From NCBI RefSeq assembly GCF_021631985.1, contig NZ_CP070225.1, forward strand, positions 1,116,001 to 1,180,000: a DNA stretch of 64,000 bases, written 5' to 3'. The DNA is from Sandaracinus amylolyticus. GTDB lineage: Bacteria > Myxococcota_A > Polyangia > Polyangiales > Sandaracinaceae. Under the pieces are notes generated by a model. That model was not told the origin of the DNA, made no database searches, and saw nothing but the letters and a program-made list of their open reading frames with translations. Shown here piece by piece: positions 8,887 to 19,129 of the stretch (positions are counted from its first letter, which is position 1; the number at the start of each line of letters is the position of its first letter). The position numbers and the translations under genes were made by a program.

Positions 8887-8985
8887 GCGCGTGACGAGCG
8901 AGGTCGCGAAGCGCCCTCGCGCGTCTCGCGCTCTATGAGCGAGCGAGCGCGTTCTCCCCCGCGTGCGGTCGGAGCCTCCCCAGCA

Positions 8986-9161
8986 GGGCGCGGGGCAGGG
9001 GTGCCGAGCGATCGCGCAGCGACGGCCACACGACTCCGATCACAGCGTGCATGGTTCGCGTCTCGCGCCCGCGAGACGCGAACGACCCCGCCTCCCGAAG
9101 CTCGCGCCGCTCGCGCGAGGCAGGTCGCGAGCACCTAGCGAGGCACCCCTGCCCCGCGCCC
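8986..9161. repeat. nested inverted repeat (20-bp outer arms, 13-bp inner hairpin)
   Basis: The outer arms at 8986-9005 and 9142-9161 are perfect 20-bp inverted copies (left arm GGGCGCGGGGCAGGGGTGCC). Inside them 9054-9066 and 9071-9083 form a perfect 13-bp stem (GTTCGCGTCTCGC) with the 4-nt loop GCCC. It could be a transcription terminator for the hydrolase, although no T-tract follows, or a small non-autonomous element. Confidence 0.75.
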
Positions 9162-9192
9162 CCGCCGAAGCCTCTCCCCGCGCGGCCCCGAG

Positions 9193-10215
9193 CTAACGAC
9201 GAGCGAGCCAGTCCCGGACCATCGGCCACACCGTCCGAGTCGCCTCGCGCCCCATCACGAGATCCAGGTGCCCCAGCGGCCACGCTCGATAGGTCTTGTC
9301 GTGCGACTTGCTGCCCTCGTACGCCGGCTTCACCGACTCCGGCGGCGCGAGCTGGTCCTCGGTGCCCGCGATCACCAAGAGCGGCCGATCGAGCATCTCG
9401 AACGCCGCCGAGTAGTCGATCATCCCGTCGAGGCTCTTGAAACCCTGGCGCGAGCCCGCCTTGAAGATGTCGAGCGCGACCGCGAGGCTCGTGTGCTCGA
9501 ACGTCTTGCTGAGGTACTCGTCGAGCACCTCCTTCTCGACGCCCCCCGGCACCCAGCCGCGGATCGGCAGCGGCAGGATGCGGTTGTCCCAGAGCGCCGC
9601 GCGCTTCTGGAGGTGCTTGCCCACGAAGCGCACCGGCAGCGCGGGGTTCGAGTCGAAGAGCCCGGTCCACCCGATCGCCGCCGCGGCGTCGCGCAGCAGC
9701 ATCAAGAGCGCGCTGCCCTGACCGAAGCGATACGGCGAGCCGATCGTCACGAGGCCGCGCACGTGCTCGCGCATCGAGGTGCTGCCGACCGCGTAGCTGA
9801 TGAGCCCGCCCATCGAGTGACCGACGAGGAACACCTCGTCGTGCCCGGAGAGCGCGATCGCCTCGCGCACGAACGCGGGCACGTCCTCCTCGATGTACTC
9901 GTACATCACCTTCGGCCGCGGCGCGCCGAAGCGTCGCGAGCGACCGTGGCCGCGCAGGTCGACGTTGAACACGTCCCAGCCCTCGCGCGCGAGGTAGTTC
10001 GCGAACGAGCGCCGCGACGAGTGCCACGTGTAGCGGTTCTGACCGAACCCGTGGATCAGGATGACCGTGCCGCGCGTGGTCGTGCCCTCGGCGACGACCC
10101 GCTTGCGAACCATGCCCAGGGGATGGGGCCCCGGGGTCATCACGACGTCCTTGACGAAGACCCCCCGCTCGTTGCCGTCGATCGCCTGCTCGACGGTCTC
10201 GGTGCGGAGGATCAT
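9193..10215 (-). CDS. alpha/beta fold hydrolase
   Basis: A 340-residue hydrolase. The oxyanion region HGFGQNRYTWHSSR begins at residue 55, the nucleophile elbow GHSMGG is at 132-137 (Ser134), the acid is Asp287 in AGTEDQLAPP and the base His316 in PLGHLDLV. The DLRGHGRSR motif at 86-94 is typical. A lid-like insertion spans about residues 170-265. No signal peptide is seen. ATG 10215 has GAAGGA about 9 nt upstream. It starts 19 bp after the HEAT-protein stop, so the pair is probably an operon. The substrate is unknown; esterase, lipase or epoxide-type activity are all possible. Confidence 0.88.
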   Translation of the reverse strand: MILRTETVEQAIDGNERGVFVKDVVMTPGPHPLGMVRKRVVAEGTTTRGTVILIHGFGQNRYTWHSSRRSFANYLAREGWDVFNVDLRGHGRSRRFGAPRPKVMYEYIEEDVPAFVREAIALSGHDEVFLVGHSMGGLISYAVGSTSMREHVRGLVTIGSPYRFGQGSALLMLLRDAAAAIGWTGLFDSNPALPVRFVGKHLQKRAALWDNRILPLPIRGWVPGGVEKEVLDEYLSKTFEHTSLAVALDIFKAGSRQGFKSLDGMIDYSAAFEMLDRPLLVIAGTEDQLAPPESVKPAYEGSKSHDKTYRAWPLGHLDLVMGREATRTVWPMVRDWLARR

Positions 10216-10234
10216 TCGAGCGGTTCCTTCTCCG

Positions 10235-10819
10235 TCATCCCGGGCTGCTCCCTGCACCCCCCCGAAGTCGCGCTTCGATCCGCTCGCGCAACGCTTCGTC
10301 CCGCTCCCGTGCGAGATGCGACTGCAAGCGCGAGCGTGCGTCGGCGGTCCCCATCCGTCCGAGCGCATCGATGACGGCCTCGCGGACCGCCGTGTCCGAG
10401 TGCGTGAGCAGCGGCGCGACGTCGCCCTCCGACGCCGCGCCGAACGCGGTCGTCATCGCGAGCACCGCCTCGCGCACCACGAGGCCCTCGGGGCGGCGCA
10501 GCGCGCGACGCAACGTCGTGCGCGCCTCGCTCGTGGTGAACGCGCCGAGCGCGTGCACCGCACGCACCCGCACGAACCCTGGCGTGCGCGCATCGTCGAT
10601 CGCGGCGCGCAGCAGCGGGATCGTCGCCGGGCCCATCGCGCGCCAGGCCTCGAGGGTCGGCGTGCTCTCGATGCCCGAGAGCAGCGCGATCACGTCCTCG
10701 CGGGTGCGCGGCGTCGTCGCAGCCTCGTCGCGTCCGGGCCCGACCTCGTCTTGCGCGCTCGCGGCCGATGCCGTCGTCGTGAAGAGCGCGAGCGCGAGCG
10801 CGAAGGTCAGGAGCCGCAC
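10235..10819 (-). CDS. secreted HEAT-repeat protein
   Basis: A 194-residue protein starting at GTG 10817-10819, with a signal peptide (VRLLTFALALALFTTTASAAS) that fixes the start. The mature part is HEAT/PBS-lyase-like alpha-solenoid repeats: pairs of helices such as FVRVRAVHALGAFTTSEARTTL, LVVREAVLAMTTAF and AVREAVIDALGRMGTADAR. A periplasmic scaffold role is plausible. The C-terminus is charged and Gly/Ser-rich. The gene lies just upstream of the alpha/beta hydrolase and 21 bp downstream of the epimerase gene. Confidence 0.8.
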   Translation of the reverse strand: MRLLTFALALALFTTTASAASAQDEVGPGRDEAATTPRTREDVIALLSGIESTPTLEAWRAMGPATIPLLRAAIDDARTPGFVRVRAVHALGAFTTSEARTTLRRALRRPEGLVVREAVLAMTTAFGAASEGDVAPLLTHSDTAVREAVIDALGRMGTADARSRLQSHLARERDEALRERIEARLRGGAGSSPG

Positions 10820-10839
10820 GAGCGAACAGCCTACACGAT

Positions 10840-11802
10840 TCAACCGAGGAGGTCCCGCAACGCCGGCTCGAGCTCGGGGAACTTGAAGCGGTAGCCGCTC
10901 TCGAGCGCGCGCGCCGGGAGCACCTTGCGCGAGCCGAGCACCTCGCTGCCGAACTCGCCGAGCGCGGTCTTGATCGCGAACGCGGGCGCGGGGACGAACG
11001 CGGGGCGGCGCATCACGCGCGCGAGCACCTCGGCGAACTCCGACTGCCGCACCGGCGAGGGCGAGGTCGCGTTGATCGGGCCGCGCAGCTCGCGATGCGC
11101 GATCGCGTGCTGGATGATGCCCATCACGTCGTCGAGGTGGATCCACGGCCACCACTGGCGCCCCGATCCGAGCTTGCCGCCGAAGCCCATCTTGAAGATC
11201 GGGAGCATGCGCTGGAGCGCGCCGCCCTCGGGCGACATCACGAGGCCGAGGCGCGGCGTCACCACGCGCACCCCGAGCTCCTCGGCGCGCATCGCCTCGC
11301 GCTCCCACGCGATGCAGACCTTCGCGAGGAAGTCGTCGGCGGGCGGATCGCCCTCGCGCACCTCGCGCTCGCCGGTCTCGCCGTAGTAGCCGATCGCGCT
11401 CGCCGACACGAGCACGTAGGGGCGCTGGTTCTGGGGGAGCGCGGCGATCGCGTCGACGACGCGCCGCGTGCCCTCGACGCGGCTCTGCTCGATCGCGCGC
11501 TTCTTCTCGTCGGTCCAGCGCCCCGCGACGCTCTCGCCCGCGAGGTGCACCACCGCGTCGAGGCCCTGCACCGCTTGCTCGGGGACAGCGACGTCCGGGC
11601 TCCACTTCCACGCGCGGCTCACCGCCGCGACCTTCTCCTGGGCGCGCGCGGGCTCGCGCGAGAGCGCGACGATCTCGACGCGGCTCATGAGCAGGTGCGC
11701 GGCGAGGCGCGCGCCCACGAGGCCCGTGACGCCGGTGATCAGGACGCGCATGCCGGGCTCGGTCATGCGCGTCGCTCCGTCGAGCATGCTCAGACGTTCC
11801 AT
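10840..11802 (-). CDS. TIGR01777 family NAD(P)-binding epimerase-like protein (YfcH/SDR39U1)
   Basis: An extended SDR of about 320 residues. The nucleotide-binding motif GVTGLVGARLAAHLL is near residues 24-38, the family motif VVHLAGESVAGRWTDEKK follows, and then SASAIGYYGETGE, where the tyrosine occupies the SDR catalytic region. The C-terminal half contains GSGRQWWPWIHLDDV and GPINATSPSPVRQSEF, both strong TIGR01777 signatures, and the usual DUF1731-type ending. Several ATGs (11802, about 11766, about 11751) could be the start; the domain begins at MRVLITGV. The biochemical role of this family is not firmly known. Confidence 0.9.
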   Translation of the reverse strand: MERLSMLDGATRMTEPGMRVLITGVTGLVGARLAAHLLMSRVEIVALSREPARAQEKVAAVSRAWKWSPDVAVPEQAVQGLDAVVHLAGESVAGRWTDEKKRAIEQSRVEGTRRVVDAIAALPQNQRPYVLVSASAIGYYGETGEREVREGDPPADDFLAKVCIAWEREAMRAEELGVRVVTPRLGLVMSPEGGALQRMLPIFKMGFGGKLGSGRQWWPWIHLDDVMGIIQHAIAHRELRGPINATSPSPVRQSEFAEVLARVMRRPAFVPAPAFAIKTALGEFGSEVLGSRKVLPARALESGYRFKFPELEPALRDLLG

Positions 11803-11814
11803 CGTCGGATCTCC

Positions 11815-12537
11815 TCAGGCGGGCAGCGCGTAGGTGCGCTCGAGGTGCGCGATCACCTCGCTCGCGCCGTGGATCGACACGCCCGCGCTCGGGTCGTGCA
11901 GGAAGGGCAGGGCGACGTCGCCGTGATGGGTGCGCAGCGCCTCGCGCGTCGGGCTGCCCTCGGCGCAGGAGCGCGAGAGGTGGGGCAGCTCGAGCTCGCA
12001 GAGGACCTCGCGGACGAGGCGCGCGTCGGGCGAGGCCTCGTACGCGAAGAGCTCGAGCGGCGCGTCGGGCGTGCGGCTCGGACGTGCGGCGCGACCGTGC
12101 GGGAGGCGCAGCCCGGACGCGATCGCCGAGGTCGCGAGGGTGAGTGGGCCGAGGGTGAGGCGTCGCGGGGGACGGCCGTGGCCGTAGCGCGCGAAGAGGT
12201 ACGCGATGATCGCGTCGGACTCGTAGAGCGCGCGATCGTCGGCGTTGGGATCGACGAGGAAGGGGAACTGCGTCTTGCCGCCGCGGGCGCGCGCTTCGTC
12301 GCGGAAGCGGGTGCCGCCGCGCGGACACGGGAAGACGAGCGCGTCGAGATCGAGGATCGAGAGCGCCTCGCGCACCTTGCGACAGAAGGGGCACGCCTCG
12401 AACTCCCAGAGCAGGAATGGCTCGAGGGGGCGTGGACCGAGCGCGCCGACGCGCGCGCCGGCCTGTCCGCGCACGAAGCTCGCGGCGGTGGACGTGAAGT
12501 GATCGAAGGCGCTCGTCACGCGGTGCGTGCTTATCAC
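11815..12537 (-). CDS. tandem glutathione S-transferase N-terminal (thioredoxin-fold) protein
   Basis: A 240-residue protein with two thioredoxin-like GST_N domains. The first (about 40-120) has a glutaredoxin-type CPFCRKVREAL motif and a cis-proline context TQFPFLVDPNA followed by ESDAIIAYL. The second (about 160-238) repeats the layout (SPDARLVREVLCELELPHL, VALPFLHDPSAG, GASEVIAHLERTY) but has lost the CxxC. No GST_C helical domain is present. Such tandem proteins are probably redox or glutathione-binding; the activity here is inferred from CPFC. It ends 13 bp upstream of the epimerase start, so the two are likely cotranscribed. Confidence 0.82.
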   Translation of the reverse strand: MISTHRVTSAFDHFTSTAASFVRGQAGARVGALGPRPLEPFLLWEFEACPFCRKVREALSILDLDALVFPCPRGGTRFRDEARARGGKTQFPFLVDPNADDRALYESDAIIAYLFARYGHGRPPRRLTLGPLTLATSAIASGLRLPHGRAARPSRTPDAPLELFAYEASPDARLVREVLCELELPHLSRSCAEGSPTREALRTHHGDVALPFLHDPSAGVSIHGASEVIAHLERTYALPA

Positions 12538-12546
12538 GAGCGCCGC

Positions 12547-13141
12547 TCAGAATGCGACGGACGCGCCGAGCGTGGAGACCCATCCGCCGTGGATCTGCTC
12601 GCCGATGTACACGTCGACCCCGATCGGGCGCAGCCAGATGGCGAGCACACGATCGAGGAGCAGCACGCCGACGCCGAGCGCGGGCTGCACGAGGTAGTAG
12701 GCCCAGTCGCCGGTGGGGGTGCCGACGTCGAACGCGAACGCGACGGCGAGCGCGGGTGAGACGACGATCGAGAAGTCGGGGCGGCGCAGCAGCTCGAGAT
12801 CCCACCCGACGCGCACCCCGATCTGCATCGAGAAGTACGACGAGACGTCCTGCGCGAGCGCCAGCGCGACGAAGGGACCGACCGGCACGCCGTCGAGGTG
12901 GAGCCCGACCTCCTCGACGATGCGGAACGCAGCGGGCACGAAGCCATCGAGCCGCACCCCGACGCCGATGCCGCCGCCCGCGAAGAACGGGCGCGCGACG
13001 TCGACCGGTGGAGGCGGCTCGTCCTGGGCGGCCGCGGGCGCGGCGATCGCGAGCGTGAGCGCGAAGAGCGCTGCCGTCAGTCGTGGAAGGCGTGTCTCGA
13101 CCACCGCCCGCCGATGATGCCAAACCGCCGAGCCATTCGTC

Positions 13142-13143
<2 letters not shown>
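12547..13143 (-). CDS. predicted outer-membrane beta-barrel-like protein
   Basis: Up to 198 residues. The first ATG gives a long n-region before a clear signal peptide core (LTAALFALTLAIAAPAAAQ), so a GTG start further in (about VETRLPR) is possible. After the cleavage site is a short Pro-rich linker, then alternating hydrophobic/polar strands (GGGIGVGVRLDGFVP; SMQIGVRVGWDLEL; YYLVQPALGVGVLLLDRV) ending in a terminal Phe. Both features are typical of outer-membrane barrels. No specific family was recognised. Its first ATG overlaps the divergent RecQ start by 2 bp, another reason to suspect a shorter form. Confidence 0.72.
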
Positions 13144-15207
<2,064 letters not shown>

Positions 15208-15211
<4 letters not shown>

Positions 15212-16179
15212 GCGGTGCCGGCGCGGCGCCGGCTGCGCCAGAGCATCAGCGTCGTGAGACCGATCGCGATGAACGTCAGCTGCGGCACGCGCGCCAGCAG
15301 CGCGAGCGACACCGCGGCCGCGGGGGTGGTGCCCAGCGCCTCGGCGGACATGCGGAACACCAGCTCGGCCGTCCCGACCTGACCCGGCACGAACACGCCG
15401 AGCGCGGCTGCGACGAGGTTCACGCCCTGCACCGCGAGCGCACCGAGCACGCTCACGTCGAGGCCCACCGCGTGCGCGAGCACCGCGTACTGCACCATCT
15501 GGATCGCCCGGCCCATGAACATCATCGTGACCGGGCCGAGCGCGACCACCGGCACGTCGCGCGACGCTTCGTGGAAGAGGCGCGCACGCTCGCCGAGCTT
15601 GGGCCATCGGCGCGCGAGGATGCGCTCGATCTCGGGGTGCGTCGCCGCGACGCGCATTCCGACGCCCGCCGCCATGAGCACGACGAAGTGCGCGAAGATC
15701 GCCCACGCGAGCCCGGTATCGCCCGACGTCGCGAGCGCGCCCGGGATGCAGAAGACCGAGAACGCCGCCGAGCTGATGAGCACGTTCGCCTGGTTCGTGG
15801 TGCCCATCGCGATCGCGACCTGGGGCGGGATCCACGCCGAGAGCAGCGTCGCCTTCGCCGCTTCGCTCGCGCTGCGTCCGGCGGGCACCACGCCCATCAC
15901 GCCCTGCGCGGCGAGCTGTACGAAGTAGAGCCGCGAGAACGGGATGACGCGCCCCCGCTCGCCGAGCACCAGGCGCGTGGCGTAGGCATCCGTCGCGATG
16001 CGCAGCGCCTCGAGCAGGAGCGCGAGCGGCAGCCACGCCGCGGCGTGCGGCAGGATCTCGACGATCCGCTCCGCGCCCGCGTCGTACACGGTCCACGCGA
16101 GGAGGCCGAAGCCCACGAGCGCGACGGCGACGCGGATCAACGTTCCCGCGAGCGACGAGCGTCTCGGCGGCGCCTCCAT
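15208..16179 (-). CDS. lysylphosphatidylglycerol flippase/UPF0104-like integral membrane protein
   Basis: A 323-residue polytopic protein with about 8 hydrophobic segments, matching the lysylphosphatidylglycerol synthetase TM region/UPF0104 family. Family-like segments include GVMGVVPAGRSASEAAKA (compare the family's glycine-rich PGRIGE/K motif), GVFVPGQVGTAELVFRM and a short basic C-terminus (RSRRRAGTA). These proteins move or modify lipids in the inner membrane. The synthase domain is absent, so a flippase role is an inference. The start is ATG 16179. Its stop codon is shared with recQ: the tetranucleotide CTAG at 15208-15211 ends both convergent genes. Confidence 0.85.
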
Positions 16180-16270
16180 CGGACCGAGCAGGGTGGGGCC
16201 CCGGCCCCGCGCTGTCGAGCGCGCGTCGTCGATTGCTCGCCTCGGGGCCCGCGAGGACAATGTTCGTCGC

Positions 16271-17170
16271 ATGAGCGGCGACGACGACGAGCCCGACTGG
16301 TCCGGCGAAGATCCGATCACCGGTCGTCGCGTCCAGCCGGTGCACGCGATCGAGCGCGTCGCCGAGAAGACCGGGCGCGACCCCGCGCTGCTGCGGCGCT
16401 GGGTCGACGCGATCGAGCGCAAGGGGCAGGCGATCCTCTACGGCCCACCGGGCTCGGGGAAGAGCTACCTCGCGCGCGAGCTCGCGCGGCATCTCGTGGG
16501 CGGTGGCGACGGCTTCACGCGACAGCTCGTGCTGCACGCCAGCACGACCTACGAGGACTTCGTGCAGGGCTATCGCCCGCTCACGCGCTCCGACGGGACC
16601 GTGCAGTGGCCGCTCGTGCGCGGTCGGTTCCTGCAGTTCGCGGAGAAGGCCTACGAGCGGCGCGGTCGCTGCGTGCTGGTGCTCGACGAGATGCATCGCG
16701 CCGACGTCGGGCGCGTGCTCGGCGAGCTGGTGCACCTGCTCGAGTACCGCGGCGAGCCCATGCCGCTCGCGGCGGGCGACTCGCCCTTCGTGTTGCCCTC
16801 GAACGTGCGGATCATCGGGACGATGTCGTCGACCGACGCCGCGCGCTCGGGCGGTGATCTCGTGCTGCGGCGACGCTTCGCGTACCTGCGCGTCACGCCG
16901 GATCTCGAGGTGCTGCGGCGCTTCCACGCGCGCACCGGGTTCGACGTCGACGGACTGCTCGGCGTGCTGCACCGCATCGAGCAGCTGGTGCGCGATCCCG
17001 ATCGCTCGCTCGGCGTGTCGTTCTTCCTCCGCGAGCGTCTCGGCGAAGAGATCGAGGACGTGTGGCGCTTCGAGGTCGAGCCGATGCTCGAGGCGCTCCT
17101 CGCGGATCGTCCCGCGGAAGCGGCGCGGCTTCGCTGGGACGTGGTGCGCTGGAAGATCCTCCGCGACTAG
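16271..17170 (+). CDS. stand-alone McrB-like AAA+ ATPase (AAA_5)
   Basis: A 299-residue AAA+ protein. Walker A is YGPPGSGKSY (about residues 58-67), followed by HASTTYEDFVQGYRP, a strong McrB-type signature. Walker B is LVLDEMHRADVGRVLGEL, and the sensor-1 region is RIIGTMSSTDAARSGGDLVLRRRF. In McrB GTPases the last motif reads GTMNTADRS; here the Asn is replaced by Ser, so GTP specificity may be lost. There is no N-terminal DNA-binding domain and no adjacent mcrC nuclease, unlike McrBC restriction systems. ATG 16271 follows an AATGTT-like -10 by 6 nt. The role is unknown. Confidence 0.85.
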   Translation: MSGDDDEPDWSGEDPITGRRVQPVHAIERVAEKTGRDPALLRRWVDAIERKGQAILYGPPGSGKSYLARELARHLVGGGDGFTRQLVLHASTTYEDFVQGYRPLTRSDGTVQWPLVRGRFLQFAEKAYERRGRCVLVLDEMHRADVGRVLGELVHLLEYRGEPMPLAAGDSPFVLPSNVRIIGTMSSTDAARSGGDLVLRRRFAYLRVTPDLEVLRRFHARTGFDVDGLLGVLHRIEQLVRDPDRSLGVSFFLRERLGEEIEDVWRFEVEPMLEALLADRPAEAARLRWDVVRWKILRD

Positions 17171-17493
17171 CGCGCGGCGCACTCGACGTTCGCGACGAAC
17201 GTGCTCGCGGGCGAGCCGCGCCACATCAGCGTCTCGCGGGTCTCGCCCACCGCGAGCGGCAGCGACTGCGGCGTGGGGTTCACGTTCGTCGAGACCCGGC
17301 AGGTCATCGGCTGCGCGCATCCGTTCCGCACGCTGACGAAGTGATCCCAGCCGAACGCCTGCATGCGCGCTTCCGCGCGCACCGCGATGCACTCGGGGCG
17401 CGAGCCCTGCACTTCCACGCTCGACGCCTGCGCGAGCGCGAAGCCCGCGGTGGACGCGATCAGGAGCGCGAGGACGAACGAAACGCGGCGCAC
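17167..17493 (-). CDS. small secreted protein
   Basis: A 108-residue protein with a clear signal peptide (MRRVSFVLALLIASTAGFALA). Its mature part contains four cysteines (RPECIAV, NGCAQPMTCRV, NVECAAR) that could form two disulfides. A beta-rich pattern with GWDHFVSVRNGC and LAVGETRETLMW suggests a small Ig- or pilin-chaperone-like fold, but I recognise no family. It shares its stop region with the convergent AAA gene: CTAG at 17167-17170 ends both. Confidence 0.72.
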   Translation of the reverse strand: MRRVSFVLALLIASTAGFALAQASSVEVQGSRPECIAVRAEARMQAFGWDHFVSVRNGCAQPMTCRVSTNVNPTPQSLPLAVGETRETLMWRGSPASTFVANVECAAR

Positions 17494-17601
17494 GAGGTGG
17501 ATTCTGGTCCCCGCGCCCCGCGATCGCGAATTCGCTGAAAGCCGACGGCGGAGAGGAACGGAGAATTCTCTCTCTTCGCTCGCCGATTTCCGCGCTGCGG
17601 C

Positions 17602-19056
17602 TCAGCGCTTGCCGAGCTTCTTCTTCAGCAGATCGCCGAGGGTGCCCATGCCGGCTCCGCCGCCCTTGGCGCGGAACGAGTCGAAGTCCGCGCGCTCCGC
17701 GTCCTCGACCGCGGCCTTGATGCTGATGCGGGTGCGGTTGTCGCTCGCCTCGATCACCTTCGCGGTGACCTCGCGCCCGACCGGGAACTCCTTGCGGAGA
17801 TCCGCGCCCAGGCGCGTGCCGGTCTCGGCGTTCGGGATCACCGCGCGTCCCGCGCGTCCCTTGGTGCCCGCGAGCTGGCAGACGACGCCGTAGTTCTCGA
17901 CCTTCTCGACGATCGCCTTCACTACCGCGCCGACGATCACGCCTGCGCCGCCACGATCCTCGGCGCCCACCGCCGCGCCCTCGCTCGCCGGCGCGAGCGC
18001 GATGCGCTTGCGCGCGACGTCGACCGAGAGCACGCGCACCAGGAGCGCCTGCCCGATCTGCACGGCCTCTTCGGGACGACGCACGCGCGCGCCGAGCTCC
18101 GACACGTGCAGCAGGCCCTCGACGCCCGACGCGATGCGCACGAACGCGCCGAACTCCGCGAGCCGGCTCACCTGGCCCGCGACGACCTTGCCCACCGGCG
18201 CGACCGCCTCGATCGCGCTCCACGGATCCGCCGCGAGCGCCTTGAGCGAGAGCGTGATCTCGACCTTCTCGCCCTTGTCGGTGGTCTTCTTCTCGACGTT
18301 CTTGACCTGCACCTCGACGACGTCGCCGAGCTGCACGACGTCCTCGGGCTTCACGCGATCGTGCGAGAGCTCGCGCATCGGGATGAGCCCCTCGATGCCG
18401 CCGAGATCGACGAACGCACCGAACTCGCGCAGCTGCGAGACGCGACCCTTCACGGTGCTGCCGATCGCCAGCGTCGCGAGCACGCGCTCGCGCGCGTCCT
18501 TCGCCTCGCGCTCGAGGAGCTGACGGCGCGAGAGCACCACGTCGCGCTCGTCGAGCTTCGTGATCACGAACGAGAGCGAGCGGCCGATGAACGTCGACGG
18601 GTCCTGCACGTACTGGTTGTCGAGCTGCGAGAACGGGCAGAAGCCGCGGATGCCGCCGAGATCGACCTCGGCGCCACCCTTGTTCACGCCGGTGACCTTG
18701 CCCTCGACCGGCGCGCCCTGCTCGAACGCGGCGCGGAAGCGATCGGTGCTCGCGACGTCGCGCCCGAAGCGCTTGCCGAGCTTGATCTGTCCGCCGTCGA
18801 GCCCGACGACCCACGCCTTCACGCGATCGCCGACCTTCACGGTCACGTCGCCGCGCGCGTCCTTCAGCTCGATCGTGTCGAAGTAGCCCTGCTGCTTGTC
18901 GTCGAGATCGACGAACACCGAGTCGGGCCCGACGTGACCGACCACGCCCTCGACCTCTTCACCCACCGACAGGCGCCGCTGCTTCGCGATCGGCACGTCT
19001 CCACGTGCGAAGAGGTCCGCGAAGCTCTCGCCCTTCCGTCCACCGCTGCTGCTCAT
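17602..19056 (-). CDS. multi-S1-domain RNA-binding protein
   Basis: A 484-residue protein with about five S1 OB-fold domains. They begin near residues 32 (GEEVEGVVGHVGPDSVFVDL), 113 (GAPVEGKVTGVNKGGAEVDL), 197 (GSTVKGRVSQLREFGAFVDLG), 290 (GKVVAGQVSRLAEFGAFVRI) and 375 (GAVVKAIVEKVENYGVV). The tail ends in LGDLLKKKLGKR. It resembles ribosomal protein S1 but begins with a different N-terminus (MSSSGGRKGESFADLFARG) and ends in a Lys-rich tail, so it may be an S1 paralogue acting on mRNA or the RNA degradosome. ATG 19054-19056 is supported by the TACGGT -10 candidate 12 nt upstream. Confidence 0.9.
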   Translation of the reverse strand: MSSSGGRKGESFADLFARGDVPIAKQRRLSVGEEVEGVVGHVGPDSVFVDLDDKQQGYFDTIELKDARGDVTVKVGDRVKAWVVGLDGGQIKLGKRFGRDVASTDRFRAAFEQGAPVEGKVTGVNKGGAEVDLGGIRGFCPFSQLDNQYVQDPSTFIGRSLSFVITKLDERDVVLSRRQLLEREAKDARERVLATLAIGSTVKGRVSQLREFGAFVDLGGIEGLIPMRELSHDRVKPEDVVQLGDVVEVQVKNVEKKTTDKGEKVEITLSLKALAADPWSAIEAVAPVGKVVAGQVSRLAEFGAFVRIASGVEGLLHVSELGARVRRPEEAVQIGQALLVRVLSVDVARKRIALAPASEGAAVGAEDRGGAGVIVGAVVKAIVEKVENYGVVCQLAGTKGRAGRAVIPNAETGTRLGADLRKEFPVGREVTAKVIEASDNRTRISIKAAVEDAERADFDSFRAKGGGAGMGTLGDLLKKKLGKR

Positions 19057-19068
19057 ATGAGGGCGCGC

Positions 19069-19074
19069 ACCGTA
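19069..19074 (-). promoter_or_regulatory. -10 candidate for the S1-domain gene
   Basis: TACGGT on the minus strand ends 12 nt before ATG 19056, matching the short-leader pattern of this window. Confidence 0.35.
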
Positions 19075-19129
19075 GCACGCGCCCTCCGAGCCGCCCTCGA
19101 TCTGCGGAAATGCAGCGATATCCAGGAGA

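Larger units (their letters stand above)
8692..9192. other. gene-free repeat-rich intergenic region
   Basis: About 500 bp separates the DUF4112 and alpha/beta hydrolase genes. It holds a G-run tract (8751-8812), a near-perfect 29-30 bp direct repeat (8825-8853 and 8857-8886) and a nested inverted repeat (8986-9161). I see no coding frame with convincing protein character. Confidence 0.7.

Noticed and set aside
16271-17170. McrBC restriction system
   Set aside because: No mcrC gene or DNA-binding domain is adjacent. Only the ATPase resembles McrB, so a full restriction system cannot be claimed.
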